Shown one piece after another: positions 52,293 through 61,816 of a DNA stretch of 64,000 bases. Within the stretch, counting starts at the first letter, position 1. Each line of letters opens with the position of its first letter. Both the position numbers and the translations under genes were made by a program. The stretch comes from Eubacteriaceae bacterium CHKCI004 (GTDB lineage Bacteria; Bacillota; Clostridia; Lachnospirales; Lachnospiraceae). The notes below the pieces were generated by a model, which was not told where the DNA came from, did no database searches, and was given only the letters and a program-made list of their open reading frames with translations. The stretch lies in the NCBI GenBank assembly GCA_900016875.1, contig FCNR01000053.1:1-64000 (forward strand), written 5' to 3'.

Positions 52293-52330
52293 AGAAATCC
52301 CGGGAGTAAAATCCTGGGATTTCTTTTTAG
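52293..52330 (+). terminator. Terminator of the Ig-like protein gene
   Basis: AGAAATCCCGGG (52293-52304) pairs with CCTGGGATTTCT (52313-52324) with one mismatch, followed by TTTTTA. Confidence 0.8.
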
Positions 52331-52540
52331 AAGGGGAACACCTTAAAAGAGGTAAATTTATCATTGTTACCTAAGAGGAGTTCTCCTTTTATTTTTCAGA
52401 GATGTGACAAAGAAGTCATTGTCGCTGAAATCTGATATAAATTTAAAAGAAGGGAAGTGATATTATCAAAAGGGAAAGATCGCCACCATAAATAATCCAT
52501 TAATCGAATAGAACAAAAAGTAGAAGGAGGAAGTATATTT

Positions 52541-55500
52541 ATGAGTAGATTAAAAACAAAGTTAAAACGGATGTTGTCTTTCCTTACAACATTCCTTTTA
52601 ACTATATCAAGTCTAGCCGCGACTATAACGCCAGTGAGTGTATATGCGGCAGATACACTAAAGGGAAATGTAGAAGTTACCACTTTGAAAGATGCCACAG
52701 TCAAGGGCTATGGTGCTTTCGATTTAGAATCCAATGCCTCCCAGTACAGTGTTGAGCATTCAAAAAACCTTACGAAAGCTTCCGGCAATGACTGGATCTG
52801 GCAACCGGGAGATCAGGGAGCAACCGGAGCTATTGGAGAAGAAAGATTAGGCAATGCTTATATTGCGGAACTGAAAGATGACAACTATTGGATTCAGTAC
52901 AATGGTATTGAACTTAAAGAAGGGACCACTATAATGGGGACTTACGATGTTCGTGTGGTTTTCAGTAATCCAAAAGGAGCTATCAGCGGTGCTTATGGTA
53001 AAGATATTGCCGTGTTCGACGGACAGCTTGGCGCAGTTCGTTTTCGTGGTTACAAAAGCTTAGATTGTGAAATCTTTGTATATGAACATGGTACAAAAAA
53101 TCTGGTGACTGGCGATGATGGAAAAATGCATCTGCGTTTTATCGATATTGACTGTCATCAGGCTATTGAGGTTTTAACACCTAGCCGTGTTGATTGGGCG
53201 TATAAACGAAACAAGTTGTCCTGGATGGGTCAAAATAAGTGTGATGAGATCGGCGCTGAGTATGGCAATACCGTATGGTACAATGGACCAACCGATGTGC
53301 GTGATGACTGGATTCAGGCAAAAGTAGGTTCCGCTAATTACAAGACAGCCGCCCGCCATACCTTTACATTAGGTTTCACCCCAGGCTCAAATGCGGAGAA
53401 TACCTTTAAGGTACGATATTACTCTGGAGGTGTGGATGAGATTGGAACACAGAAAAATGGTGCCTTCTTCTCCTTTGATGGAAACTTAGACCTGGATGTG
53501 GAAGACGACCCGTTCTTTTCCGGCAGTGTATCCAAACAGGTTAACGGGACGACGGATGCTGTCCTGTCCAATGCGAAGGAAAGCTTCACCTATACGTTAA
53601 ATGCTGTCATTGACGCCGGTTCCACAGGCGGAACACAGTTTACTGTGACCGATACTCTGGATAGTGTTTTACAGCCGACTGCCATTACGGCGATCACCAA
53701 AGACGGCGCGGATGTATCCGGAAACTTTGATTACAGTATCAATGGCCAGACGGTAACGGTGAGTGCGAAATCCTCGTATCTGGCGACAAACCCGGCCGGG
53801 ACATTTTCTGTCAATATAGCCACGAAAATTAAGGATGGAGCGAACCTCGCGCCATATTATGACGCGGCAAGGAATTACGCTGTCATCAATAATAAGTGTA
53901 CGCTGACGACCAACGATGGAGAGGATGCTGTGAGTACGGATTCCAATACCGTTACGGTCCGCGTCCCGCTGGCAGAGCTGACCCTGGATAAGGTGGCGGA
54001 TGCCTATGAGTATAAGGTGGGCGATACGGTTACGTATACGATTTCCGTAAAAAATGTAACGGCCAATTCCACCGCTTACGATGTGGTCATGACCGACGCC
54101 ATCCCGTCAGATCTGCAGGTGACTGGCGTGACGCCGAGTGCCGGCTCCGGCTCTGTGGATGGCCAGAACGTCCGTGTTACAGGGGTAAACCTGGGAGCCA
54201 ACCAGACACTGACCGTAAAAGTGACTTGTAAGGCACTGGAATCAGGCAACACCAAAGAACTTTACAATCAAGCCAGTTCAACATGTTGGAATATCAAGAA
54301 CCCATCCGGCCATGCTGATGATGACGCAGAAACTTATATCAACAGCGCGGTCCTGACGGTGGATAAGACGGTCGATCAGTATGAGTATGAGATTGGCGAT
54401 ACTGCCACCTTCACGGTAAAAATAGCTAACACAAGTACAGGTACGGCTAATAACGTTGTCATCGCGGATGATGTGCCAGAGGGCATGACTTTAGACTATG
54501 ATTCCGTGGAAATTTCCGGCCTGCCGGAAACCGTTGTTGTGCCGGTGGCAGGGACAAAAGACCCGACCAATGCCTTAAACCCGGAGTACCGCAATGAGAC
54601 AGAAACCCGGAATGTCACCGCTGACAAGGCAAAGAGCGGGGATAATGGCTGGAAGTATACCATCAACCACTTCCCGGCCGGAGCTACAGCGACCATCACC
54701 TATACAGCCACAGCCAATGAGAAAGGCAACGGCAAGGAAGCCCAGAACATCGTGACCGTGACCGCCGATAATGCGCTAAAGGCGCAGGATGAGGCGGAGT
54801 ATTATATCAATACGGCACAGCTTACCATCGACAAATCTTATATCAATCCGTATAAAGCGGAGAAAAACGATAACCGATGCGATAATGAATACAGAATCTA
54901 CGAGGAAGAGACAGGATTCGAGAAAGTCCAGTATCAGGTCGTCGTCACAAGCGCTGGCGCTGATGGCACCGTGGCAAAGGATGTGGTCATTGATGACCTG
55001 ACCCTGCCGGATGGCCTGGTATTAAATTATGAGGATATCGTCATCACAGAGACTGCTGCGGATGGGACAACCATTACCTTTGAGAAAGCGTCCGGTGGAA
55101 ACGGCAAGACGATACAGTATAAGATTGCCGGCACCGAAGACGAGACAAATAAATTGAATCCGGAGCTTTATGATGAAACGGAGGAACGTACCCCGGTCAT
55201 CACCATTGAGCAGTCCGGGAACGGTTTTATCGTCAAAGATACCTACCTGGAAAAAGGCGCGTCTCTGACCATCAAATATGACGCCAACGCCCTGGAGAAT
55301 GACGAAGTGGACGTTAATGGTACAGAGATCACCAATACAGCAAAGGCGACCGCGGCAAACGTGGAGAAAGAGGAAGACGGCAGCTATAAAGTGGTAAAAG
55401 ATGCTACCACTGTTTACATCAATTCCCCTCGTCTGCAGATCGTGAAGGAAGCCGATTCTGATGAGTATGAAATTGGGGAGAATGTCTCCTATACCATCGA

Positions 55501-58500
55501 CGTGATCAACACCCATAAGGGAACCATCGCCCGGAACCTTGTCTTTACCGATAAATTGGAAACCGAAGGCGTGGAATTTTTGACCGGCACGATCGCCCTG
55601 TATGATACCAACGGCTATGAGCTGCGGGAAGGTACGGACCTGGCCGGGGAAGACGATTACACAAAGACTGCCAAAGTCGATGAGTTTATTCTGCGTTCTG
55701 ATAAGCACCTTGTAGTGGATGGCAATTATGACCTCTATGACCTGGCAAATGGCAAGAACCCGGAGGAACAGGGAACCTGGAATCCGCCGTATGTGAATGT
55801 CACCAGCGAGACAAAAATGACCATCAAGTATGACATGAAGATCACGGATAAAGACCTGGCAGGCAAGGAAATCCTGAATACCGCGACCGCCGTATCCGAT
55901 GAAGCTTTAAAGGTCACAACCGATGAGACGGTCATCCCGGACGGCCCGAACCCGAAGGTAGAAAAAGAGATCGACAATGCTTCCCCGGTAGTCGGAAAAG
56001 ACGTGACGTTCACCCTGACCTTTACGAATCCAAACCAGAATACTACAGCAGAAGACATACAGATCACGGATTCCCTGGATAAGACCGGGATGATTACCAT
56101 TTATGAAGAATCTATGTCCGTGAAGCTGAATAACGAGGATGTCACCGATCAGGTACAGATCACCTACAATGAGACGATGGATGGATTTGACATTGATACC
56201 GGCATTACTCTGACCGAAGATGATACCCTCGTAGTAACCTATCGGGCAAAGGTGCTTCCGGAAGCCGGGGACGTGGAATTGATGAATACCGCCGGTGTAA
56301 GTTGCAGCAATAACCCGGAATGGAAGTATGACAGTGTACCGTTTATCCCGGAGAAAAAGGTGCCGAAACTGGCGATTGAAAAAACGTCAGATAAAGAAGT
56401 CTATCAGGTAGGGGACACTGGGCATTATACCGTTACCGTTACCCAGACAACAGAAGACATGACTGCAAAGCAGGTCGTGATCAAAGACGCCCTGCAGGTG
56501 GAAGGCGCAAAGATCCAAGTGGACACCATTAAGCTGTATTTCAATGATGTGGAGATCACGCCGGCAAAAATCACATCCGATGTGAACGGCTATACCATTG
56601 AAACTGGAAAAGACCTGACCGATAAAGACAGCCTGAAAGTCACCTATGATGTCTACTTTGAGTCTGGCCGTCTCAATGGACAGACCGTGCCGAACACAGC
56701 AAAGGCAAAGGCCGAAAATACGGAAACAGAAACCGACCGGGAAGTACCGCTCACTCCAGTGGGAGATGGCCTGGAAGCCAAAAAAGAGGCGGACCCGGCA
56801 GGCGGCACGGTGGTGAAGGCTGGTGATACCATCCAGTATACGATCACTGTTAAGAACATTTCCGATCAGGAAAAGACGAACGTCCTCATCCGTGACGCGA
56901 TCCCGGAACTGACGACCTATGTAGAGGGAAGTGGCGGGGAACTGTTCACGATCAACGAACAGCCATATGTCCGCTTTGTGATCCCATCTATTGCGGCAGG
57001 CGAAGCGCAGCAGGTTTCTTTCTCTGTGACCGTCAATGAAGAAGCGACGGAAGATGATGTCATCCGCAATACTGCACAGGTCTATGAACCGGTGGCAGAA
57101 GAAATCGGGGAAGATGGAACGATTCCGGAAGAAATCTGGAACAGCGACAAGTTTGAGGACACCAACACCATCACCCATCCGCTGGACGACTGGGTCATCA
57201 CTGACCATGAAGTCGATGTGGTATCCCCGGCATTGGCCATTGAAAAAACGTCAGATAAAGACGTCTATCAGGTAGGAGAGACCGGGCACTATACGGTCAC
57301 TGTTACCCAGACCAAAGAAGACCTTACGGCGAAACAGGTAGTAGTCAAAGATGACCTGCAGGTAGATGGCGCAGAAATGCAGCCGGATACCATCAAAGTA
57401 TATTTTAACGATACGGAGATCACGCCGGTATCCGTGACCGCAGACGCCAAAGGCTATTTAATCGATACCGGCATGGACCTTACAGACAGAGACGTTATTA
57501 AAGTCACTTACGATGTCGTATTTGTATCGGAAAGTCTGATGGGCGGCACGGTGCCAAATACGGCAAAAGCGAAGGCTGATAACGCCTATGCAGAAACGGA
57601 CCATGAAGTCCCGCTGACACCTGTAGGGGATGGCCTTGAAGCGAAAAAAGAAGCCGATCCGGTGAGCGGCACCGTCGTAGAAGCCGGAGAGACGATCCAG
57701 TATACGATCACTGTAAAAAATACCTCTGATAAAGAGAAGACGAATGTCCTTGTCCGTGACGCCATCCCGGAAAATACTACTTACGTGGAAGGAAGTGGCG
57801 GAGAACTGTTTACGATTGATGAACAGCCATATGTCCGCTTCGTGATCCCGTCCATCGCTGCCGGGGAAGAACAGAACGTTTCCTTCTCCGTGACTGTCAA
57901 TGAAGATGTGGATAAGGATGAGGTTATCAAAAACGTGGCACAGGTTTATGAACCGACAGAGGATGAAGTAGGGGTGGACGGCACAGTACCGGAAGAAATC
58001 TGGAACAGTGATAAATTCCACGATACCAACATGACCCTGCATCCACTGGATAACTGGGTCGTGACCGAACATGAAGTTGGCGTGGGAACTCCGGATGTGT
58101 CCATCGAAAAGAAAGCCGACGCCACCGTATATTCTGTGGGTGAGACCATCCAGTACACGATCCTGGTGAGCCAGAATACCGAAGGGGCCACAGCAACGAA
58201 CGCCATCGTGGAAGATAAAGACCTGACAGACGGTGTGGATATTGATTACGCATCCATTCAGGTAGACGGCGCAGCCGTACCGGAAAAAGATGAAGTGGAA
58301 ATGGACGCGGATACAATCCACATGGTACGCACAGACGGAGGATTCAAGGTGGTTTACCCAACTCTGTCCGGACAGTCGGAAATTACATTTACCGCAACCA
58401 TTACCAGTGAAGACCTGACCGGCCAGAAGATCCATAACACGGCGACTGTCATCACCGACCAGACACCGGAAAAAGAAGCGACTGTCACTGTGAAGGTTCC

Positions 58501-58702
58501 AAAGTCCACACTGGAAAAGGTAGTGGAAAAAACATTTCATCCAGACGGAGCTTCGTCTAAAGACAATGATGAAGGAACGAGTGGCCCGAAAGGGGCAAAG
58601 ACCGGCGTTACAAGCTATGCCGGATGGTTTGCGCTGGCGGCAGCCGCCTTTGGCGGGACCGGCATCTTCCTCCTCCGGAGAAGACGGAAAAAAATGAAAT
58701 AA
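52541..58702 (+). CDS. Giant repeat adhesin with cell-wall sorting-like C-terminus
   Basis: A 2053-aa surface protein. Residues 1-35 are a signal peptide ending PVSVYAA. About 40-330 form an N-terminal beta-rich adhesin domain. From about 340 on come fimbrial-type and DUF11/Sdr-like repeats, marked by LTLDKVADAYEYKVGD (480), LTVDKTVDQYEYEIGD (605), LQIVKEADSDEYEIGE (964) and LAIEKTSDKEVYQVGD (1278). Two 288-aa blocks (about 1277-1563, 1564-1850) are near-identical. The end has GAKTGV followed by a hydrophobic stretch and LRRRRKKMK, the plan of a sortase signal with a non-standard motif. It is likely anchored by the ICE class B sortase. Confidence 0.85.
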   Translation: MSRLKTKLKRMLSFLTTFLLTISSLAATITPVSVYAADTLKGNVEVTTLKDATVKGYGAFDLESNASQYSVEHSKNLTKASGNDWIWQPGDQGATGAIGEERLGNAYIAELKDDNYWIQYNGIELKEGTTIMGTYDVRVVFSNPKGAISGAYGKDIAVFDGQLGAVRFRGYKSLDCEIFVYEHGTKNLVTGDDGKMHLRFIDIDCHQAIEVLTPSRVDWAYKRNKLSWMGQNKCDEIGAEYGNTVWYNGPTDVRDDWIQAKVGSANYKTAARHTFTLGFTPGSNAENTFKVRYYSGGVDEIGTQKNGAFFSFDGNLDLDVEDDPFFSGSVSKQVNGTTDAVLSNAKESFTYTLNAVIDAGSTGGTQFTVTDTLDSVLQPTAITAITKDGADVSGNFDYSINGQTVTVSAKSSYLATNPAGTFSVNIATKIKDGANLAPYYDAARNYAVINNKCTLTTNDGEDAVSTDSNTVTVRVPLAELTLDKVADAYEYKVGDTVTYTISVKNVTANSTAYDVVMTDAIPSDLQVTGVTPSAGSGSVDGQNVRVTGVNLGANQTLTVKVTCKALESGNTKELYNQASSTCWNIKNPSGHADDDAETYINSAVLTVDKTVDQYEYEIGDTATFTVKIANTSTGTANNVVIADDVPEGMTLDYDSVEISGLPETVVVPVAGTKDPTNALNPEYRNETETRNVTADKAKSGDNGWKYTINHFPAGATATITYTATANEKGNGKEAQNIVTVTADNALKAQDEAEYYINTAQLTIDKSYINPYKAEKNDNRCDNEYRIYEEETGFEKVQYQVVVTSAGADGTVAKDVVIDDLTLPDGLVLNYEDIVITETAADGTTITFEKASGGNGKTIQYKIAGTEDETNKLNPELYDETEERTPVITIEQSGNGFIVKDTYLEKGASLTIKYDANALENDEVDVNGTEITNTAKATAANVEKEEDGSYKVVKDATTVYINSPRLQIVKEADSDEYEIGENVSYTIDVINTHKGTIARNLVFTDKLETEGVEFLTGTIALYDTNGYELREGTDLAGEDDYTKTAKVDEFILRSDKHLVVDGNYDLYDLANGKNPEEQGTWNPPYVNVTSETKMTIKYDMKITDKDLAGKEILNTATAVSDEALKVTTDETVIPDGPNPKVEKEIDNASPVVGKDVTFTLTFTNPNQNTTAEDIQITDSLDKTGMITIYEESMSVKLNNEDVTDQVQITYNETMDGFDIDTGITLTEDDTLVVTYRAKVLPEAGDVELMNTAGVSCSNNPEWKYDSVPFIPEKKVPKLAIEKTSDKEVYQVGDTGHYTVTVTQTTEDMTAKQVVIKDALQVEGAKIQVDTIKLYFNDVEITPAKITSDVNGYTIETGKDLTDKDSLKVTYDVYFESGRLNGQTVPNTAKAKAENTETETDREVPLTPVGDGLEAKKEADPAGGTVVKAGDTIQYTITVKNISDQEKTNVLIRDAIPELTTYVEGSGGELFTINEQPYVRFVIPSIAAGEAQQVSFSVTVNEEATEDDVIRNTAQVYEPVAEEIGEDGTIPEEIWNSDKFEDTNTITHPLDDWVITDHEVDVVSPALAIEKTSDKDVYQVGETGHYTVTVTQTKEDLTAKQVVVKDDLQVDGAEMQPDTIKVYFNDTEITPVSVTADAKGYLIDTGMDLTDRDVIKVTYDVVFVSESLMGGTVPNTAKAKADNAYAETDHEVPLTPVGDGLEAKKEADPVSGTVVEAGETIQYTITVKNTSDKEKTNVLVRDAIPENTTYVEGSGGELFTIDEQPYVRFVIPSIAAGEEQNVSFSVTVNEDVDKDEVIKNVAQVYEPTEDEVGVDGTVPEEIWNSDKFHDTNMTLHPLDNWVVTEHEVGVGTPDVSIEKKADATVYSVGETIQYTILVSQNTEGATATNAIVEDKDLTDGVDIDYASIQVDGAAVPEKDEVEMDADTIHMVRTDGGFKVVYPTLSGQSEITFTATITSEDLTGQKIHNTATVITDQTPEKEATVTVKVPKSTLEKVVEKTFHPDGASSKDNDEGTSGPKGAKTGVTSYAGWFALAAAAFGGTGIFLLRRRRKKMK

Positions 58703-58773
58703 ATAAGGGACAATACAGCAGGAAAGTAAGGGCCTGCTTTTTTTGTACCCAAAAACCGGAAAGGAGGCAGCCC

Positions 58774-58790
58774 GTACTGAATTTCAGTAC
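58774..58790. repeat. 17-bp palindrome, copy 14 (inside a 29-bp perfect palindrome)
   Basis: Exact GTACTGAATTTCAGTAC, extended by CAGCCC on the left and GGGCTG on the right to a perfect 29-bp palindrome (58768-58796). It lies between the AAGGAGG at 58761-58767 and the start codon at 58807. Confidence 0.98.
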
Positions 58791-58806
58791 GGGCTGATAT
58801 TGAAAT

Positions 58807-59379
58807 ATGAAGATAAGAAAAGTATTGCCCGGCGCCCTGTTCCTTTTTTTATGTCTGCTCTGCGGAGCTGGCATTGCCGGCTATTTTTTCCATCTGGAGC
58901 CACAGCCGGCTGTAAGGCAGGAAGCAGCCCGCCTGGTGGGGACCAGGGATGTCGTCATCGGCGTGGGAGAGACGTTGCCCGACTTAAAGGAAGGGCTGGG
59001 CGTCAATGACGCGGTGGAACGGGTGGAGATCGACACCGGTGCCGTTGATACCGGGACAGCCGGGGAATATCCCATCATTTACCGCTATACTGACGTACAG
59101 GGGGAGACCCATGAGATAGAGACTACCTGCACCGTGACGGCGGCAGACAGCCCGGAAACAGTACAACGCCCGGAAGAAAAAACAGGAGAAAACACCCGTG
59201 GGGAAAAGGAGACAAACAGACGGCAGGAAAAAGAAACCATGCCGGATAAAAAAGAGACGGTGCGCACTACGCCGCCGCAGACTGGCGACTGGACAGTATT
59301 TGTGGGATATGCGGTTCTGTTTTTGGTCTCGGTCTTTTTGTTCCTGCTCCTGTTCCTCCGGCGGTGTGTTTTTGGATAA
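58807..59379 (+). CDS. Small cell-wall-anchored surface protein
   Basis: A 190-aa secreted protein. Residues 4-27 are a signal peptide or anchor. About 40-110 are a beta-sandwich Ig-like domain of the Cry22/HYR kind (DAVERVEIDTGAVDTGTAGE). A charged low-complexity linker leads to PPQTGDW and a hydrophobic membrane-spanning tail, a sortase signal close to LPXTG. It has no usable SD directly before its ATG. AAGGAGG lies 40 nt upstream with a perfect hairpin between, which if folded puts the SD 10 nt from the start. Confidence 0.75.
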   Translation: MKIRKVLPGALFLFLCLLCGAGIAGYFFHLEPQPAVRQEAARLVGTRDVVIGVGETLPDLKEGLGVNDAVERVEIDTGAVDTGTAGEYPIIYRYTDVQGETHEIETTCTVTAADSPETVQRPEEKTGENTRGEKETNRRQEKETMPDKKETVRTTPPQTGDWTVFVGYAVLFLVSVFLFLLLFLRRCVFG

Positions 59380-59397
59380 AGATAGGAGGTTTGATGG

Positions 59398-60828
59398 ATG
59401 GATGAGATGAAGATGTATCAGGAAGCGCAGGCCGCCGGCGGGGGACGGCCCCAGGCAGCCACTATGCCGGATATGCTGGAGCAGATGCGGCAGATCTTTG
59501 CCGACCGGGACGCAGAGTATACCCGGATGGAACAAGCGTACCAGAAAAGGAAAGAGATCCTGGACGCGAAAGAAGCGTCCCTGCTGGAGACGTTATCTGG
59601 TCTGGAAGACCGACTTTCGGTTGTCACTGCCCGGGAGGGAAATGTCCGGGAAAAAGAAGCAGAGCTTCAGGAGAAGATGGAGAGCCTGGCAAAAGAGAAA
59701 GCTGCCTTGCAGGAAGCGCAGGCAGAGCTGGAGAAGGAAAAAACGGAACAGTGGATGAAAGTCTCTCTGCTCCGGGAAGAGGCCCGGAACGAAAAGCTCC
59801 GGAGCCAGCGCCTGGCCGGGGAGTATGAGGAGAAGTTATCAAAACTTCCGGCGGACAGCCCGTACCTTTCTGTTCTGCAGGAGACAGCCGGGCAGGCAGC
59901 CAGAAAACAGATGGAAGAAAAGATTGCTGCGATGGAGACAGCCCTCCGGCAAAAAGAACAGACGATCATAGAGATGCAGGCGGAGAACGAGGGCCGTGAG
60001 GTGCAGATCGCCGCTCTGCAGGGAACGGTGGGCAGACAGAAGGAAGAACTGGAAAAGGGCAAAGAAGAGAACCGGCAGTTAAAGGCAAAAAATGAATACC
60101 TTACGAAAACCAACCAGGAATTGGAAGAGTTGAGCCAGATCCTGCCGGAACAGCAGAAACAGGATATGGAATCCCTCCATACACTGGCAAAGGAGCTGAC
60201 AGAGGAAAAAGAGGCCCTTGAGGAGGAAAACAGACGTCTAATGGAAGAGAACCGGCGTCTACAGGAAGAAAAGGGAGAACTGTTCAAAAAATTGATGGCA
60301 GGTACACAGCCGGGAACGCAGGAAAGAGAAGGCTGGCAGGAAAAAAGGGACCGGGAAGAAAAAAACGGTGTGACGCCATCCCGAAATACAGAAGAAATCG
60401 AAGAAGATGACAGGGACGCCGATGAGGAAGGGCCTGGACAAGCGGACGTCCTGCCGGTGGAAGAACCTTTGACGGCGGAAGTTTTGCAGGAGTATCTGGA
60501 GGAAAATGGCGCGGATACCCGCCTCCTCCATTCCAGCGAGGGGGAGCTGGTCGCTGTTACTGCTGATAATTTACAGATCATGTTTTCCTTCCGGGAACCG
60601 CCCCGGTTTGATATCCGGAAAAAACAAAAGAGCGGCTGGAGCATAAAGAAATTGTTAAAACGCTATAACGAGAACAAGGCGGGGCTAACATTTACCTATG
60701 ATGAGACAGAAGAAGAGTTCATTGGTTCCGGGGAGTTTTCGCTTTCTATGTCCCCGGACGAACTTGTTTATACTGTATATCAGGCAGCCCGCATTTACTT
60801 TGGATATCAAAATAAGGAAGAGAAATGA
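59398..60828 (+). CDS. Long coiled-coil protein of unknown function (476 aa)
   Basis: A largely coiled-coil protein. After a short head, residues about 30-310 are rich in Glu, Lys, Gln and Leu heptads (TLSGLEDRLSVVTAREGNVR and LEEENRRLMEENRRLQEEKG). A charged linker leads to a C-terminal domain (LTAEVLQEYLEENGADTRLL, then DNLQIMFSFREPPRFD) of unknown fold. The start is ATG 59398 with AGGAGG 8 nt before. It overlaps the next gene by 4 nt, so it is part of the mating-channel operon, perhaps a cytoplasmic scaffold. Confidence 0.6.
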   Translation: MDEMKMYQEAQAAGGGRPQAATMPDMLEQMRQIFADRDAEYTRMEQAYQKRKEILDAKEASLLETLSGLEDRLSVVTAREGNVREKEAELQEKMESLAKEKAALQEAQAELEKEKTEQWMKVSLLREEARNEKLRSQRLAGEYEEKLSKLPADSPYLSVLQETAGQAARKQMEEKIAAMETALRQKEQTIIEMQAENEGREVQIAALQGTVGRQKEELEKGKEENRQLKAKNEYLTKTNQELEELSQILPEQQKQDMESLHTLAKELTEEKEALEEENRRLMEENRRLQEEKGELFKKLMAGTQPGTQEREGWQEKRDREEKNGVTPSRNTEEIEEDDRDADEEGPGQADVLPVEEPLTAEVLQEYLEENGADTRLLHSSEGELVAVTADNLQIMFSFREPPRFDIRKKQKSGWSIKKLLKRYNENKAGLTFTYDETEEEFIGSGEFSLSMSPDELVYTVYQAARIYFGYQNKEEK

Positions 60829-61235
60829 GCCGGGAACTTATTATCATCCTGGGTTTGTCTTTTGGATTTGCTCTGTTTTTGACCATGTTTATTTTCTGGG
60901 TACAGCAGATGCGGGATGCAGTGCCTGGATATAAACGACCCCTGCCGGCTGTCCGGTATCATCAGGAGACCGTGCAGTGCCTGCAGAGTGCTTACCGGGC
61001 AGCAGGGACGATTGAGGGAATGCTGCTGCTTGCGTCCCGGAAATGCCGCCAGAAAAAGGCACGGAAACGGTTCCGTGCGGCGGGGAGTTACCTAAAGGGC
61101 AGCCGTTACCGGGATTATGAGACGGCGCTATATCTTTTTGCGTCGGATGGTTCTCCGGATTGCAAAAAATTGTTTACATACATCATAGAACTGGAAGTCC
61201 AAAAAAAACGTGGGCTTCCTATGAAAAAGGAGTGA
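60825..61235 (+). CDS. Small ICE membrane protein of unknown function (136 aa)
   Basis: One hydrophobic N-terminal segment (ELIIILGLSFGFALFLTMFI, residues 4-23) precedes a helical, basic soluble domain (KCRQKKARKRFRAAGSYLKG). It overlaps the coiled-coil gene by 4 nt. No family recognised. Confidence 0.5.
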   Translation: MSRELIIILGLSFGFALFLTMFIFWVQQMRDAVPGYKRPLPAVRYHQETVQCLQSAYRAAGTIEGMLLLASRKCRQKKARKRFRAAGSYLKGSRYRDYETALYLFASDGSPDCKKLFTYIIELEVQKKRGLPMKKE

Positions 61236-61244
61236 AGGCCATTC

Positions 61245-61457
61245 ATGAGAAAACATAGCTTTATACAGATCATAGCAGTCATTATTGCATTTATCATCGG
61301 GATCATAGCAAATGTGGCAGCACGGACAGTGGTATTACCACATATCCTCCCGGCTGGTTTGCAGCCGATGACAGGGCTTCTGGCAGTATTGATCCAGATC
61401 GTTGTATCTGTGGTCATTGTACTACTCATTGTTTTTTTTAGCAGGAGGGACAGATAA
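61245..61457 (+). CDS. Two-segment membrane peptide of unknown function (70 aa)
   Basis: Two hydrophobic segments (about 8-28 and 46-66) separated by a short loop. It lies between two conjugation genes and its stop is directly followed by the start of the VirB2-like gene. Probably a small component of the mating apparatus. Confidence 0.5.
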   Translation: MRKHSFIQIIAVIIAFIIGIIANVAARTVVLPHILPAGLQPMTGLLAVLIQIVVSVVIVLLIVFFSRRDR

Positions 61458-61799
61458 ATGCGGAAAGAACAAATAAAGAGATACATAAAAAAAGTAGGAA
61501 GAGAAGCAGCCAGGATGGGGATCTCCCTTTGTGTGGCTGCATTTTTTATCTCTATCCATGTACAGGCGACCAATGGGAATATCATCACGACGGGTTTTAA
61601 TTCCCTGTATGATGTGGTGGCGTCTATCGTATCTAATATCGGACAGTTATTTTTATTATGGGGTGTCTTTGAGATGGCCGCCAGCATGAACACCCAGGAC
61701 GGTATGGCGCAGTCATCGGCTTTTAAACGGGTGGGCGGCGGCCTCATCGCCTGTATCGCCCCGCAGATCATCCCGCTCATTAATACTGGAGCCAACTAA
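61458..61799 (+). CDS. VirB2-like (TrbC/Maff2-type) small membrane protein
   Basis: A 113-aa protein. Basic N-terminus, then an amino-terminal hydrophobic run (GISLCVAAFFISIHVQA, residues 21-37) that may be a signal, and two hydrophobic segments (IGQLFLLWGVFEMAASM and GGGLIACIAPQIIPLI). The pattern and place just before the TrbL-like gene fit the small pilin-like subunits of Gram-positive conjugation systems. Family identity is inferred from context. Confidence 0.6.
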   Translation: MRKEQIKRYIKKVGREAARMGISLCVAAFFISIHVQATNGNIITTGFNSLYDVVASIVSNIGQLFLLWGVFEMAASMNTQDGMAQSSAFKRVGGGLIACIAPQIIPLINTGAN

Positions 61800-61816
61800 A
61801 AAGGAGGTGCGGCCTT

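Noticed and set aside
57458-58540. A 360-codon minus-strand frame opposite the giant adhesin
   Set aside because: It is an antisense frame of a repeat-rich gene, rich in His, Phe and Cys, with no start signal.
42435-58790. Reading the 14 palindromes as a CRISPR array
   Set aside because: Copies are separated by whole genes at irregular distances; there are no short uniform spacers and no cas genes.
42435-58790. The palindromes as classic Spo0J/ParB parS sites
   Set aside because: The sequence differs from TGTTTCACGTGAAACA and its tight placement before start codons argues for a gene-linked role; kept only as an alternative in the main finding.
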